This document shows, piece by piece, positions 15,450-23,506 of a DNA stretch of 23,506 nucleotides (positions are counted from its first letter, which is position 1; the number at the start of each line of letters is the position of its first letter). The notes under the pieces were generated by a model. That model was not told the DNA's origin. It did not search any database and was given only the letters and a program-made list of their open reading frames with translations. Made by a program: the position numbers and the translations under genes. Source of the DNA: Lachnoclostridium sp. UBA3775 (GTDB taxonomy: Bacteria; Bacillota; Clostridia; Lachnospirales; Lachnospiraceae); contig DFFN01000124.1 of assembly GCA_002369525.1 (NCBI GenBank), positions 1 to 23,506 on the forward strand, read 5' to 3'.

Positions 15450-16589
15450 TTACTTCTTATTGTCCGAAGAATCTCTGTTTGTCAGCACCGTTTCGCCAAG
15501 CTCAAGACCTTCCTTGATTTCAATTATGTCCGTGTTGGCAACGCCGACTTCAACCTTTTTAAGCTTTCTTTCCCCGTTGTCATCCTGAACATAGACCACA
15601 GCCTCGTCTTCAGACTGTATAACGGAGGTTTTGGGAATGTAGAGAACATTTTCGGCTGATTCCGTTACTATGGTTATCGATGCCGAAAGATCTCCCGTAA
15701 AATCCGTATCATTATCGGTTTCAAGATGAAATCTGATTTCATAGGTGTTCGAATTGTCCGCAACAGGTTCTATACTGAAACATCTTACCTTAATGGTTTT
15801 ACGGTCAATTTCCACCTCCTGCTGACCGCGTCTGATTTTTGGCGCATAGAAATAAACAAGATCATAAACCTCATCGAGTTTAAACAATCTTACATTTTTC
15901 GTCGAGCACGCAAAATAACCCATTTCGTCACTTAGGGTTATGGCTGTTTCATTCCTGTTCAGTTTTTTTCTTTCGGAAGTTGTTGCAATATATGTGACTG
16001 TACCGTCAATATCGGCATAGATCCTGCAGCCCTCTAACTGCTCTTTGGCCTCTTCAAGCTTTGCGGTACTTACATTAAGCTGTTGCCTGGAGATTTCAAG
16101 CAAACGATTGTATTCATCATAGTCTGAGGAGTCGTAAGCCCTGCCGTATCTTTGCTTTATGGACCTACGCTTTTCTTCAATATCGCACATGGAAGTGTAA
16201 TATGATATTTCGGCATTATATTTATCCACATCGGCTTCCAGCTTTTCAATGTTAAGCTCTCCTGTATAGCATTCAAGCAAAAGGTCGCCTTTTTTAACAT
16301 AATCACCGACCTTAACATAAGCATTGCTGATTATTGCGTTATCTTTTGAAAACTTCAAGGAGCTGCCACCGGACAATACATAATTCAGATATTCGACTAC
16401 AGTTTTGTTTACGTCGCCCTTGGCAACCTGAAAGGTTGAAAAATAATTGTAATTTACTGTCTGGGCAACGGGTGCTTTCCTGTTCTTCTCAGTTTTTGAA
16501 GCAAATGAGCATGCATAAAGAAGGACTGATGCCGAAACAACCAGTCCAACATAAAGCACTTTTCCCCAATTTCCGGATATTGATTTCAA
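15450..16589 (-). CDS. HlyD/MacA-like adaptor lipoprotein
   Basis: This 379-residue adaptor should sit on the outer face of the membrane and work with the ABC permease. The start is a TTG at 16587-16589, with GGGAGG eight bases upstream and no better ATG. The signal peptide covers residues 1-26 and ends with the lipobox LYAC (Cys27). The lipoyl halves are around 86-107 (NAIISNAYVKVGDYVKKGDL) and 188-205 (CRIYADIDGTVTYIATT), with a coiled coil at 110-185 between them. A beta-barrel and membrane-proximal region follow, including NVLYIPKTSVI (314-324) and KEGLELGETVLT (359-370), typical of the family. It is the first of the five exporter genes and follows fhs by 37 bases. Confidence 0.88.
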   Translation of the reverse strand: MKSISGNWGKVLYVGLVVSASVLLYACSFASKTEKNRKAPVAQTVNYNYFSTFQVAKGDVNKTVVEYLNYVLSGGSSLKFSKDNAIISNAYVKVGDYVKKGDLLLECYTGELNIEKLEADVDKYNAEISYYTSMCDIEEKRRSIKQRYGRAYDSSDYDEYNRLLEISRQQLNVSTAKLEEAKEQLEGCRIYADIDGTVTYIATTSERKKLNRNETAITLSDEMGYFACSTKNVRLFKLDEVYDLVYFYAPKIRRGQQEVEIDRKTIKVRCFSIEPVADNSNTYEIRFHLETDNDTDFTGDLSASITIVTESAENVLYIPKTSVIQSEDEAVVYVQDDNGERKLKKVEVGVANTDIIEIKEGLELGETVLTNRDSSDNKK

Positions 16590-16626
16590 AATCCGATCCT
16601 CCCAATATCATTATAATATTCAGTGC

Positions 16627-18294
16627 TTAAAATAAACCCGTGATATTACCTTCGGAATTTACGTCAATACGTTCTGCGGCGGGCGATTTAGGAAGCCCGG
16701 GCATAGTCATTATGTTACCGGTCAGCACAACTACAAAGCCGGCGCCGGCGCTTACATATACATCAGGCACATTGATCTTAAAGCCCTCAGGCCTGCCAAG
16801 CTTTGATGCATCATCGGAAAGCGAATATTGTGTCTTTGCAATACAGACGGGGAGACTGTCAAAGCCCAGTGATGATATATGTTCCAGCTTTTTAAGTGCA
16901 GACGAATCAAAGACAACACTGTCCGCGCCGTAAATGTCTTTGCAGACCTTTTCTATTTTTTCTTTAAGCGGCAACCCGTCCGGGTAAAGAGGTGAAAATT
17001 CCGATTCGTTATTTTCAATGACATCAAGAACCTCATCGGCAAGGGCAAGACCGCCCTCACCTCCCTTTGCCCAAACATCGGAAAGGGCAAAACGGCATCC
17101 GCGTTTATGGCAGAACTCTTTTACAAAATCTATCTCTGCGTCTGTATCGCTTAAGAAATGATTAAGTGCGACAACAACAGGAACTTTATATTTCTGAATA
17201 TTTTCAATATGCTTTTCAAGATTTACTATGCCTTTTTTAAGAGCATCGAGGTTTTCTTCCGAAAGCCTGTCCTTCGGACAGTATCCGTTGTATTTAAGAG
17301 CTCTGATCGTTGCCACAAGAACAACTGCCGAAGGTTTCAGACCACCCTTACGGCATTTAATGTCGAAGAATTTTTCGGCTCCGAGATCGGCTCCGAATCC
17401 GGCCTCCGTAACGACAATATCAGCCATTTTGAGCGCTGTTTTTGTTGCGATCAGTGAATTACAGCCATGTGCAATGTTTGCAAAAGGGCCGCCGTGGATA
17501 AGGACCGGAGTATGTTCAAGTGTCTGAACAAGGTTTGGCCTGATGGCATCTTTCATAAGAGCTGTCATTGCGCCGACAGCCGAAAGATCGCCTGCGGTAA
17601 CAGGCTCTTTATCATAGTTATAACCGATTATTATTTTTGAGAATCTGTCGCGAAGATCGTCAAGATCCTTTGCAAGACATAAAATTGCCATGATTTCGGA
17701 AGCAACGGAAATAACAAAATGATCTTCTCTTACAACTCCGTTTGCTTTCGGACCGAGGCCGATGATTATATCTCTTAATGCACGGTCATTCATGTCGACA
17801 CAACGCTTCCAGCTTATATTTTTCGGGTCGATATTAAGTGAATTGCCCTGATGGATATGGTTGTCAATCATTGCTGCAAGCAGGTTGTTACATGCACTTA
17901 CCGCATGAAAATCCCCGGTAAAATGAAGATTGATATCCTCCATCGGCACAACCTGGGCGTAACCGCCTCCCGCAGCCCCGCCTTTAACACCGAAGCACGG
18001 ACCGAGCGAAGGCTCACGAAGAGCAATTATCGATTTAATGTTCTTCCTTCCGAGTGCTTCTCCGAGGCCTACTGTCACCGTGGTTTTTCCTTCACCCGCG
18101 GGTGTGGGATTTATCGCAGTCACGAGCACAAGCTTTCCGTCGGGATTGTTTTTGATGGACTTAAGATATTCATTGCTGAGCTTTGCCTTGTATTTTCCGT
18201 AAAACTCAATATCATCCTCTCCAAGCCCGATTTTTGCGGCAATATCTTTTATAGGATATAATTCAGCGTTCTGAGCAATTTCAATGTCTGTCAT
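16627..18294 (-). CDS. fhs: Formate--tetrahydrofolate ligase
   Basis: The enzyme uses ATP to attach formate to tetrahydrofolate, giving 10-formyl-THF for purine synthesis, initiator tRNA formylation or, in acetogens, the methyl branch of the Wood-Ljungdahl pathway. The 555 residues are the usual monofunctional length. The ATP loop TPAGEGKTT is at 64-72, and KGGAAGGGYAQVVPMEDINL around 104-123 and LEHTPVLIHGGPFANIAHGC around 259-278 are family landmarks. The ATG at 18294 has AAGGA upstream. It lies 25 bases after trxB with no terminator on either side, so it may share a transcript with trxB and the exporter. No other one-carbon genes are in the window. Confidence 0.98.
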   Translation of the reverse strand: MTDIEIAQNAELYPIKDIAAKIGLGEDDIEFYGKYKAKLSNEYLKSIKNNPDGKLVLVTAINPTPAGEGKTTVTVGLGEALGRKNIKSIIALREPSLGPCFGVKGGAAGGGYAQVVPMEDINLHFTGDFHAVSACNNLLAAMIDNHIHQGNSLNIDPKNISWKRCVDMNDRALRDIIIGLGPKANGVVREDHFVISVASEIMAILCLAKDLDDLRDRFSKIIIGYNYDKEPVTAGDLSAVGAMTALMKDAIRPNLVQTLEHTPVLIHGGPFANIAHGCNSLIATKTALKMADIVVTEAGFGADLGAEKFFDIKCRKGGLKPSAVVLVATIRALKYNGYCPKDRLSEENLDALKKGIVNLEKHIENIQKYKVPVVVALNHFLSDTDAEIDFVKEFCHKRGCRFALSDVWAKGGEGGLALADEVLDVIENNESEFSPLYPDGLPLKEKIEKVCKDIYGADSVVFDSSALKKLEHISSLGFDSLPVCIAKTQYSLSDDASKLGRPEGFKINVPDVYVSAGAGFVVVLTGNIMTMPGLPKSPAAERIDVNSEGNITGLF

Positions 18295-18319
18295 GATTAT
18301 TCCTTATTCCTTATGATAA

Positions 18320-19234
18320 TTAAAGTGTATCGATATATTCGCAGGCTTCAAGTGCTGCTATCGCGCCGTCAGACGCTGCGGTCGTCAGCTGGCGGATCTT
18401 TTTAGTCCTGCAGTCTCCTGCAGCAAATACACCCTTTACATCTGTTCTGCAGTTTTCTCCTGCAACAACATATCCGGCAGCATCAAGAGCAACAAAATCC
18501 TTGAACAGGGCATTTGAAGGAATCTGACCTATCGCCACAAAGATACCGTCAACATCAAGCTTTCTCAGCTCACCTGTCTTAACATTTTTTACTTCAAGGC
18601 CCGAAACCCTGTCTTCACCGGTCAGTTCAACGGAAACGCTGTCTAAAACCAGTTCGACATTTTCCTTTGCTTTAAGCCTTTCAAGCGTGGCAGGCTCTCC
18701 TCTGAAAGCATCCCTTCTGTGTACAATGTAAACTTTCCGGCAATAATTGCTTAAGAAACCTGCATCTTCAAGAGCAGTATTTCCGCCACCGATAACAGCA
18801 ACGTCCTTTCCTTTGAAAAACGCACCGTCGCATGTTGCACAGTAGGAAATTCCCTTACCGATCATTTCCTTTTCGCGTTCAAGACCAAGAGGACGGTTTG
18901 TTGCTCCTGTCGCAATTATCAGAGCCTTTGATTCATAAACATTGCGTTTTGTCGTAACGGTAAATATATCGGCTTCTTTCTTAACTTCAAGCACGCCCTG
19001 GGTTTTAATGACGGCCCCTGCATCTTTAGCCTGCTCAAAAAGCCCGGTTGCGAATTCAAAGCCTGAGATATTTTTTATTCCGGGATAATTTTCAACCTCG
19101 GGTGTGTTTATTATCTGGCCGCCGTATGCCTTTGCTTCAAGTACCAGCGCCGACTTACCTGCTCTTACGGCGTAAATCGCAGCACTCAGACCGGCAGTTC
19201 CGGCACCGATTATGATTACGTCATACATAAGCAT
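18320..19234 (-). CDS. trxB: Thioredoxin reductase
   Basis: TrxB passes electrons from NADPH through FAD to thioredoxin. The 304 residues show the FAD site GAGTAG at 10-15, the redox pair CATC at 132-135, the nucleotide site GGGNTA at 149-154, and the VHRRDAFR motif (171-178) that marks NADPH use rather than the ferredoxin-linked clostridial type. GVFAAGDCR (268-276) is the second FAD motif. The start could be Met1 (19234) or Met3 (19228); AAAGGA fits either, and family members usually begin MYDVIIIG, as Met3 would. It follows trxA by 16 bases, and the pair form one redox module. Confidence 0.97.
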   Translation of the reverse strand: MLMYDVIIIGAGTAGLSAAIYAVRAGKSALVLEAKAYGGQIINTPEVENYPGIKNISGFEFATGLFEQAKDAGAVIKTQGVLEVKKEADIFTVTTKRNVYESKALIIATGATNRPLGLEREKEMIGKGISYCATCDGAFFKGKDVAVIGGGNTALEDAGFLSNYCRKVYIVHRRDAFRGEPATLERLKAKENVELVLDSVSVELTGEDRVSGLEVKNVKTGELRKLDVDGIFVAIGQIPSNALFKDFVALDAAGYVVAGENCRTDVKGVFAAGDCRTKKIRQLTTAASDGAIAALEACEYIDTL

Positions 19235-19250
19235 TTTTCCTTTACTTTGA

Positions 19251-19562
19251 TCACATTCCCAAAAGATCGTAAATCTCGTCTTCTGAAATCACGCCTACGG
19301 ATTTATTTGCAACCTCGCCGTTTTTAAAAACTATCAAAGTCGGAATTGAAGAAATACCATATCTGGCACAGAGCTCCGGCTGGTCATCTGCATCGATTTT
19401 TCCTACTTTAAAGCCTTCGGCGCTTTCTGCAATTTCGTCAACAACGGGTGAAAGCATTCTGCAAGGTCCGCACCATGAAGCCCAGAAATCCACAAGTACA
19501 GGTACATCGGATTTAAGTACTTCTGCATCAAAATTTTCTTCTGTCAAAACTATTGGTGTCAT
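19251..19562 (-). CDS. trxA: Thioredoxin
   Basis: A small cytoplasmic disulfide reductase of 103 residues. The active site WCGPC is at 30-34 and the cis-proline is Pro74 in SIPTL. An extra cysteine, Cys65, lies outside the active site. A strong AGGAGG ribosome site precedes the ATG. It is directly upstream of its reductase trxB and 30 bases after manA. Confidence 0.97.
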   Translation of the reverse strand: MTPIVLTEENFDAEVLKSDVPVLVDFWASWCGPCRMLSPVVDEIAESAEGFKVGKIDADDQPELCARYGISSIPTLIVFKNGEVANKSVGVISEDEIYDLLGM

Positions 19563-19592
19563 AATTGTATTCCTCCTTTTTATATGAAATTT

Positions 19593-20525
19593 TCAATCAA
19601 CAAAGCTTCTTATTATCGTCATGTTACCTTCAAGCACGTATTCGCCGTAGGATGAAGGAATGATAAAGTGGTCGCCTTTTTTTATGGATACATCGTTGAT
19701 TTTTCCGCTTCCTTCAACAACCGACATGTTGATGTAAGGGTCTTCCATATCAAAGCTTATCGAACCGTTCTTTAATTCGAGTTTTTCAACAGTATAATAA
19801 GGACATTTTACAAATCTTGTGATTACACAGTCTCCGAGATCGCTTACGACCGGCTTCTCTTTGCTTTCTGTAAAAGGTGCCTTTATAACATCGATGCTCT
19901 GACGGATATGAAGCTGCCTCGGCTTGCCGTTCTGCAGTCTGTCATAGTCATATACACGATAAGTTATATCTGAGTTCTGCTGTGTTTCAAGTATCAGTGT
20001 TCCGCCCTTGATCGCATGGAGCGTACCGGGATCGATCTGGAAAAAATCTCCCTTATGTACCGGAATTTCCCTGATAAACTCTTTCCACCTGGAGTTCGTT
20101 ATCATGTCCTCGACCTCGGCATGATCCTTTGCATTGTGTCCGATCACTATTTTGGTGCCGGGTTCACAGTCGAGTATATACCAGCATTCGGTTTTGCCAA
20201 GAGAACCGTTTTCGTTCTTTTTAGCATATTCATCATTTGGATGCACCTGTATGCTAAGATCGTCCTTTGCATCAATTATCTTTATCAGAAGCGGGAATCT
20301 GTCATTTTTGGGATTTCCGAAAAGCTCGGGATGGTTTTCATAAAGCCAGCTCAGGCTTTTTCCGTCAAATTCTCCGCCTTTTATCAGGCAGTCTCCGTTT
20401 GGATGCGCACTTATTGCCCAGCATTCACCGGTATCGTCACCGGGGATATCATAGCCGAATTGCCTTAATTTATTTCCTCCCCATATCATTTCCTTGAATA
20501 CGGGGTTCAGAAAAATAAGTTCCAT
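19593..20525 (-). CDS. manA: Mannose-6-phosphate isomerase (class I, short form)
   Basis: ManA interconverts mannose 6-phosphate and fructose 6-phosphate with a zinc ion in a cupin fold. The 310 residues match the short bacterial class I type. Zinc ligands can be placed at Gln93 and His95 (SIQVHPND), Glu113 (KTECWY) and His170 (DPGTLHAI); the YRVYDYDR motif is at 189-196. GGAGT lies before the ATG. It sits between a cellulase and trxA. Together with pgcA upstream, it would link mannose or glucomannan breakdown to glycolysis and nucleotide-sugar synthesis, though that link is inferred from position. Confidence 0.96.
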   Translation of the reverse strand: MELIFLNPVFKEMIWGGNKLRQFGYDIPGDDTGECWAISAHPNGDCLIKGGEFDGKSLSWLYENHPELFGNPKNDRFPLLIKIIDAKDDLSIQVHPNDEYAKKNENGSLGKTECWYILDCEPGTKIVIGHNAKDHAEVEDMITNSRWKEFIREIPVHKGDFFQIDPGTLHAIKGGTLILETQQNSDITYRVYDYDRLQNGKPRQLHIRQSIDVIKAPFTESKEKPVVSDLGDCVITRFVKCPYYTVEKLELKNGSISFDMEDPYINMSVVEGSGKINDVSIKKGDHFIIPSSYGEYVLEGNMTIIRSFVD

Positions 20526-20542
20526 ATCATTTACTCCGAATC

Positions 20543-21886
20543 TTATTTGCCAAATTTGAAATCAGTACCGTACCAGCTGTTGATCATCGCCTCGACAATG
20601 CTTGTGAAAAGAAGCGAATTATTCATGTTTCTTCTGATGAGACCGAAGGTTTCGCCGTCGGTAAAAGCATTGTTATCCCACCATACAACCGGAATATTGA
20701 TTTCTTTGGCTTTTGAAACATAATAACCTGCCCAGTCGGTACGTGCATCGATGTTTGCGCCCTTGCTCATTGCACCGAACTCACCGATGACTGCATAACG
20801 GCCTTTGTCTATAAGAATCGATTTGATATCTTCAAACAGCTTGTCAATTTCCTGCTTATCCTTCTGGCTCTGTGATGTCCATTGGTCAGTTCCGCTTGTA
20901 TTTAATGCGAAATTATAAGGTGTGTATGCATGTATCGACATTATTACCCTGTCATCGTTTTCGGGGAACACATAGTTCTTCCATGCGCTCGAATTTGAAG
21001 TTGCGGCATAGCAGGGAACCATCAGGAATCTGGTGGCGTTTTTGCCACCGAGACCTCTTACGGTATTGACAAAATCAGTGCCGAGTTTGTTAACATTATC
21101 CCACTGTCCTTTTGTACCATTCCATTCATTGCCCGATCCGATGTTTCTGGGCTCGTTCATTCCTTCAAAGATAAGACGGGCATCATAGTCTGCAAAATAG
21201 TTACCTATCTGTTCCCACATTGCCTTTAACTGAGCAGAAGTCTTTTCATAGCCCTCATCGGTGACATTGATCCAGCCGGTATTTGAATTCTTGTCATAAT
21301 TGTCATGATGGATATTGATGATCACAAACAGGTCTGCTTCAAAAGCCCAGTCAACAACCTGTTTGACTCTGGCAAGCATTTTTTCATCAATCTTATAGGT
21401 TTCGGGATCTGTAAATTTAAACCAGGTCACCGGAATTCTAATTGTTGTAAAGCCATAGCCGGCAACAGCCTGTATGAGCTCTTTTGTGATTTCGGGGCAG
21501 CCCCAGCTTGTTTCCTGCTTGATCGGATCGGTTCCGTCTCCGCCTGTTGCATCAAGCGTATTTCCGAGATTCCATCCGAGAGCCATTGCAGCCACAAAAT
21601 CCTTTGCAGTTATTGTATCAAGGTCATATGAGGATGCGCGCTTTGTAACAACCGAATCAGCTGTAGGATTTGCTTTTGATCTATCGCTTGACGAGCTTTC
21701 CGATGATTTTGATGAATCGGAAGCCGGATCCGATGACGTATCGGAAGCCGACGAAGATTCAACAGATTCGGAAACACCTGATGAGCTTCCTTTTGAGGAA
21801 GAATCCGAACTGCTGCTCTTATCGCCACAGGCAGCAAGCGATAAAACCATTACCGAAACAAGCAACAATGAAATTAATTTTTTCAT
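20543..21886 (-). CDS. GH5-family cellulase (endoglucanase) lipoprotein
   Basis: This surface enzyme should cut beta-1,4-glucan or related polymers. Of its 447 residues, 1-19 are a signal peptide ending in lipobox LAAC (Cys20), so it is lipid-anchored. Residues 23-72 are a Ser/Asp/Glu-rich linker. The GH5 domain covers about 85-440: LGWNLGNTLDA at 103-113, HHD at 193-195, the acid/base Glu245 in NEPR, SIHAYTPYNF at 317-326, the nucleophile Glu369 in GEFG, and Trp402-403. The ETSWGCP region resembles subfamily 4, which includes endoglucanases and xyloglucanases, so the exact substrate is uncertain. No carbohydrate-binding or dockerin module is present. It lies between pgcA (15 bases) and manA (17 bases). 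Confidence 0.92.
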   Translation of the reverse strand: MKKLISLLLVSVMVLSLAACGDKSSSSDSSSKGSSSGVSESVESSSASDTSSDPASDSSKSSESSSSDRSKANPTADSVVTKRASSYDLDTITAKDFVAAMALGWNLGNTLDATGGDGTDPIKQETSWGCPEITKELIQAVAGYGFTTIRIPVTWFKFTDPETYKIDEKMLARVKQVVDWAFEADLFVIINIHHDNYDKNSNTGWINVTDEGYEKTSAQLKAMWEQIGNYFADYDARLIFEGMNEPRNIGSGNEWNGTKGQWDNVNKLGTDFVNTVRGLGGKNATRFLMVPCYAATSNSSAWKNYVFPENDDRVIMSIHAYTPYNFALNTSGTDQWTSQSQKDKQEIDKLFEDIKSILIDKGRYAVIGEFGAMSKGANIDARTDWAGYYVSKAKEINIPVVWWDNNAFTDGETFGLIRRNMNNSLLFTSIVEAMINSWYGTDFKFGK

Positions 21887-21901
21887 AAACCTCTCCTTTT
21901 T

Positions 21902-23506
21902 TTATTTTGCAAGCTTCATAAGGTCTGCGGTAAGCTCTTCTCTCTTTTTGTCCGCATCTTCAAAGCTTGTACCCTTTACGCCAATATAGAATTTGATCTT
22001 GGGTTCTGTTCCCGAAGGTCTTACACATACCCATGCATCGTTGTCAAGATCGAAATAAAGAACGTTTGACTTACGAAGTCCGGTAGGCCTTACCTTGCCG
22101 GTAGCAAGATCCGTTATCGTATCCTTCTGGTAATCCCTGAAAGAAAGTACACTGTAACTGCCGAGTTTCTTGGGCGGATTGCTGCGGATGCTTTCCATCA
22201 TGGACTTGATCTTCTCAGCGCCTTCAAAGCCCTTAAGTGTTATGGTCTCAAGACCCTCTCTGAAGAAACCGTATTTATTGTATATGACCATCATCTGATC
22301 CCAGAGAGTCAGACCCTTGGTATAATAAACTGCCGCAGCCTCGCAAAGAGCCATTACTGCAACAACGGCATCCTTATCTCTTGCATGAGTTCCGACCAGG
22401 CAGCCGTAACTCTCCTCGAAACCGAATTCAAAAGTGCCCTTTCCGGATTCTTCCGCAAGCTTGATAAGCTCACCGATATATTTAAAGCCTGTCAGGCATT
22501 CCTTGACCTCAACGTTATATGCCTCTCCTACCTTGTCGGCCATATTGGTTGAGACAATGGTCTTAACTATGAAGCTGTCATCCTTTAACAGTCCTCTTTC
22601 CTTCTTCTGGCTCAGCAGGTATTCACAGATGATCATACCGGACATGTTGCCTGTAAAGGACATGTATTCTCCGGTCTTTGAATCCTTTGCGTAAACGCCG
22701 AGTCTGTCGGCATCGGGATCTGTTGCCAGAACAATATCTGCGTCAACTTCCTTTGCAAGCTTTAATGCAAGTTCAAATGCTGCGGCACTTTCGGGGTTGG
22801 GATAATTAACGGTAGGGAAATTACCGTCAGGCAGCTCCTGCTCAGCTACAACATAAACATTTTCAAAACCGATCTCTTTTAAAATTCTTCTGACAGGAAG
22901 ATTTCCGGTTCCGTGCAAAGGAGTATAAACTACCTTGAGTTTCTTTCCGACTTCCTTTACGATTTCGGGCTGAACAACAAGCTTCTTAAGCTCTGCTATA
23001 TACTTGTCGTCAATTTCCTTGCCGATTTCAAAGAAAAGTCCCTTTGCTTCAGCCTCTGAGCGAGACATGGTCTTAACCATGCTCCAGTCGCTGACAGCAT
23101 TAACTTCGTTAATGATTTCCGAATCAACAGGAGGTGTGATCTGTGCACCATCTTCCCAGTAAACCTTATATCCGTTGTATTCTGCAGGATTATGGCTGGC
23201 AGTTACATTGATACCTGAAATGCATCCAAGCTCACGAAGAGCGAACGAAAGCTCAGGAGTGGGTCTTAATGACTCAAAACGATATGCCTTGATGCCGTTT
23301 GCACAAAGGCAAAGTGCAGCTTCAAGTGAGAATTCAACAGACATTCTTCTTGAATCATAGGCAATTGCAACGCCCTTGTCCTGTCCGCCTTTTTTAATAA
23401 TATAGTTTGCAAGGCCCTGAGTGGCCTTTCTTATCGTATAAAGGTTCATTCTGTTGGTACCGGCACCGATCACACCACGGAGTCCGCCTGTACCGAATTC
23501 AAGATC
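21902..23506 (-). CDS. pgcA: Phosphoglucomutase/phosphomannomutase, 5' end beyond the window
   Basis: The enzyme interconverts glucose 1- and 6-phosphate (or the mannose forms). The reading frame is open to the right edge, and the first visible residues, LEFGTGGLRGVIGAGTNRMN, are an internal conserved stretch. The true start is therefore outside; a GTG at 23473 within this stretch is not the start. Of the 534 visible residues, the phosphoserine is Ser104 in TASHNP, the metal loop DPDADRLGV is near 256-264, the sugar loop FEESYG is near 366-371, and RPSGTEPKIKFY near the C-terminus binds phosphate. About 30-50 residues are probably missing. It is the first visible gene of the eleven-gene minus-strand run. 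Confidence 0.96.
   Translation of the reverse strand, partial: DLEFGTGGLRGVIGAGTNRMNLYTIRKATQGLANYIIKKGGQDKGVAIAYDSRRMSVEFSLEAALCLCANGIKAYRFESLRPTPELSFALRELGCISGINVTASHNPAEYNGYKVYWEDGAQITPPVDSEIINEVNAVSDWSMVKTMSRSEAEAKGLFFEIGKEIDDKYIAELKKLVVQPEIVKEVGKKLKVVYTPLHGTGNLPVRRILKEIGFENVYVVAEQELPDGNFPTVNYPNPESAAAFELALKLAKEVDADIVLATDPDADRLGVYAKDSKTGEYMSFTGNMSGMIICEYLLSQKKERGLLKDDSFIVKTIVSTNMADKVGEAYNVEVKECLTGFKYIGELIKLAEESGKGTFEFGFEESYGCLVGTHARDKDAVVAVMALCEAAAVYYTKGLTLWDQMMVIYNKYGFFREGLETITLKGFEGAEKIKSMMESIRSNPPKKLGSYSVLSFRDYQKDTITDLATGKVRPTGLRKSNVLYFDLDNDAWVCVRPSGTEPKIKFYIGVKGTSFEDADKKREELTADLMKLAK

Larger units (their letters stand above)
8837..23506 (-). other. Eleven-gene same-strand run, possible long operon
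   Basis: From pgcA to the AbrB-tailed ATPase every gene is on the minus strand. In order, the gaps are 15, 17, 30, 16, 25, 37, 11, 12, 12 and 26 bases. I see no hairpin terminator and no convincing promoter in any gap. The five exporter genes are certainly a unit; whether they share a transcript with fhs and the upstream genes is inferred from spacing only. Confidence 0.55.

Noticed and set aside
16610..16615. A perfect TATAAT on the minus strand in front of the single-adaptor gene
   Set aside because: No fitting -35 box lies 16-18 bases upstream, and a start from it would fall on the ribosome site itself.
18295..18319. Tetrahydrofolate riboswitch before fhs
   Set aside because: The gap after trxB is only 25 bases and shows no folded structure.
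21671..21820. CRISPR or tandem DNA repeat in the serine-coding stretch
   Set aside because: The similarity comes from repeated serine codons; there is no fixed repeat unit or spacer pattern.
21474..21989. A 171-codon plus-strand open frame over the cellulase N-terminus
   Set aside because: It is the antisense of the serine-rich linker, which gives a long acidic run by composition only. There is no ribosome site.

Overview
The window looks like chromosomal DNA of a Gram-positive, low-to-mid GC Firmicute, most likely a Lachnospiraceae-type gut or rumen fibre degrader. The reasons are the CodY regulator, the order comM-dprA-topA-codY-rpsB, a clostridial-type pyrB-pyrI pair with the zinc regulatory subunit, strong AGGAGG ribosome sites, lipoprotein-anchored exported proteins and a GH5 cellulase. 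This is inference from gene content; no rRNA or other taxonomic marker is present.

Left block (1-7313, all minus strand). A 5' fragment of rpsB sits at the edge with its own promoter and a folded leader. Upstream lie codY, topA, dprA and comM, a DNA-processing and regulation cluster, with promoters visible in front of codY and topA. Beyond a long hairpin terminator lie nrdR and a DUF4867-like gene, which form a two-gene unit with its own promoter.

Middle (7314-8833). A divergent promoter region drives the DUF4867-like/nrdR unit leftwards and pyrB-pyrI (aspartate transcarbamoylase catalytic and regulatory chains) rightwards. pyrI ends 3 bases from a convergent gene.

Right block (8837-23506, all minus strand). 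Eleven genes run in one direction with gaps of 37 bases or less and no visible terminator: pgcA (cut by the window edge), a GH5 cellulase lipoprotein, manA, trxA, trxB, fhs, then a five-gene ABC exporter. The exporter has a single adaptor lipoprotein, a double-length adaptor lipoprotein that looks like two adaptors fused head to tail, a ten-helix FtsX/MacB-type permease with two large external domains, and two different ATPases, one carrying an AbrB-like C-terminal domain.

Most genes are housekeeping. The least ordinary material is the exporter, because of the tandem adaptor, the asymmetric ATPases and the AbrB-like tail. Smaller points of interest are the rpsB leader, a 16-bp perfect palindrome after codY, and a CodY that seems to lack the arginine used for isoleucine binding in Bacillus.
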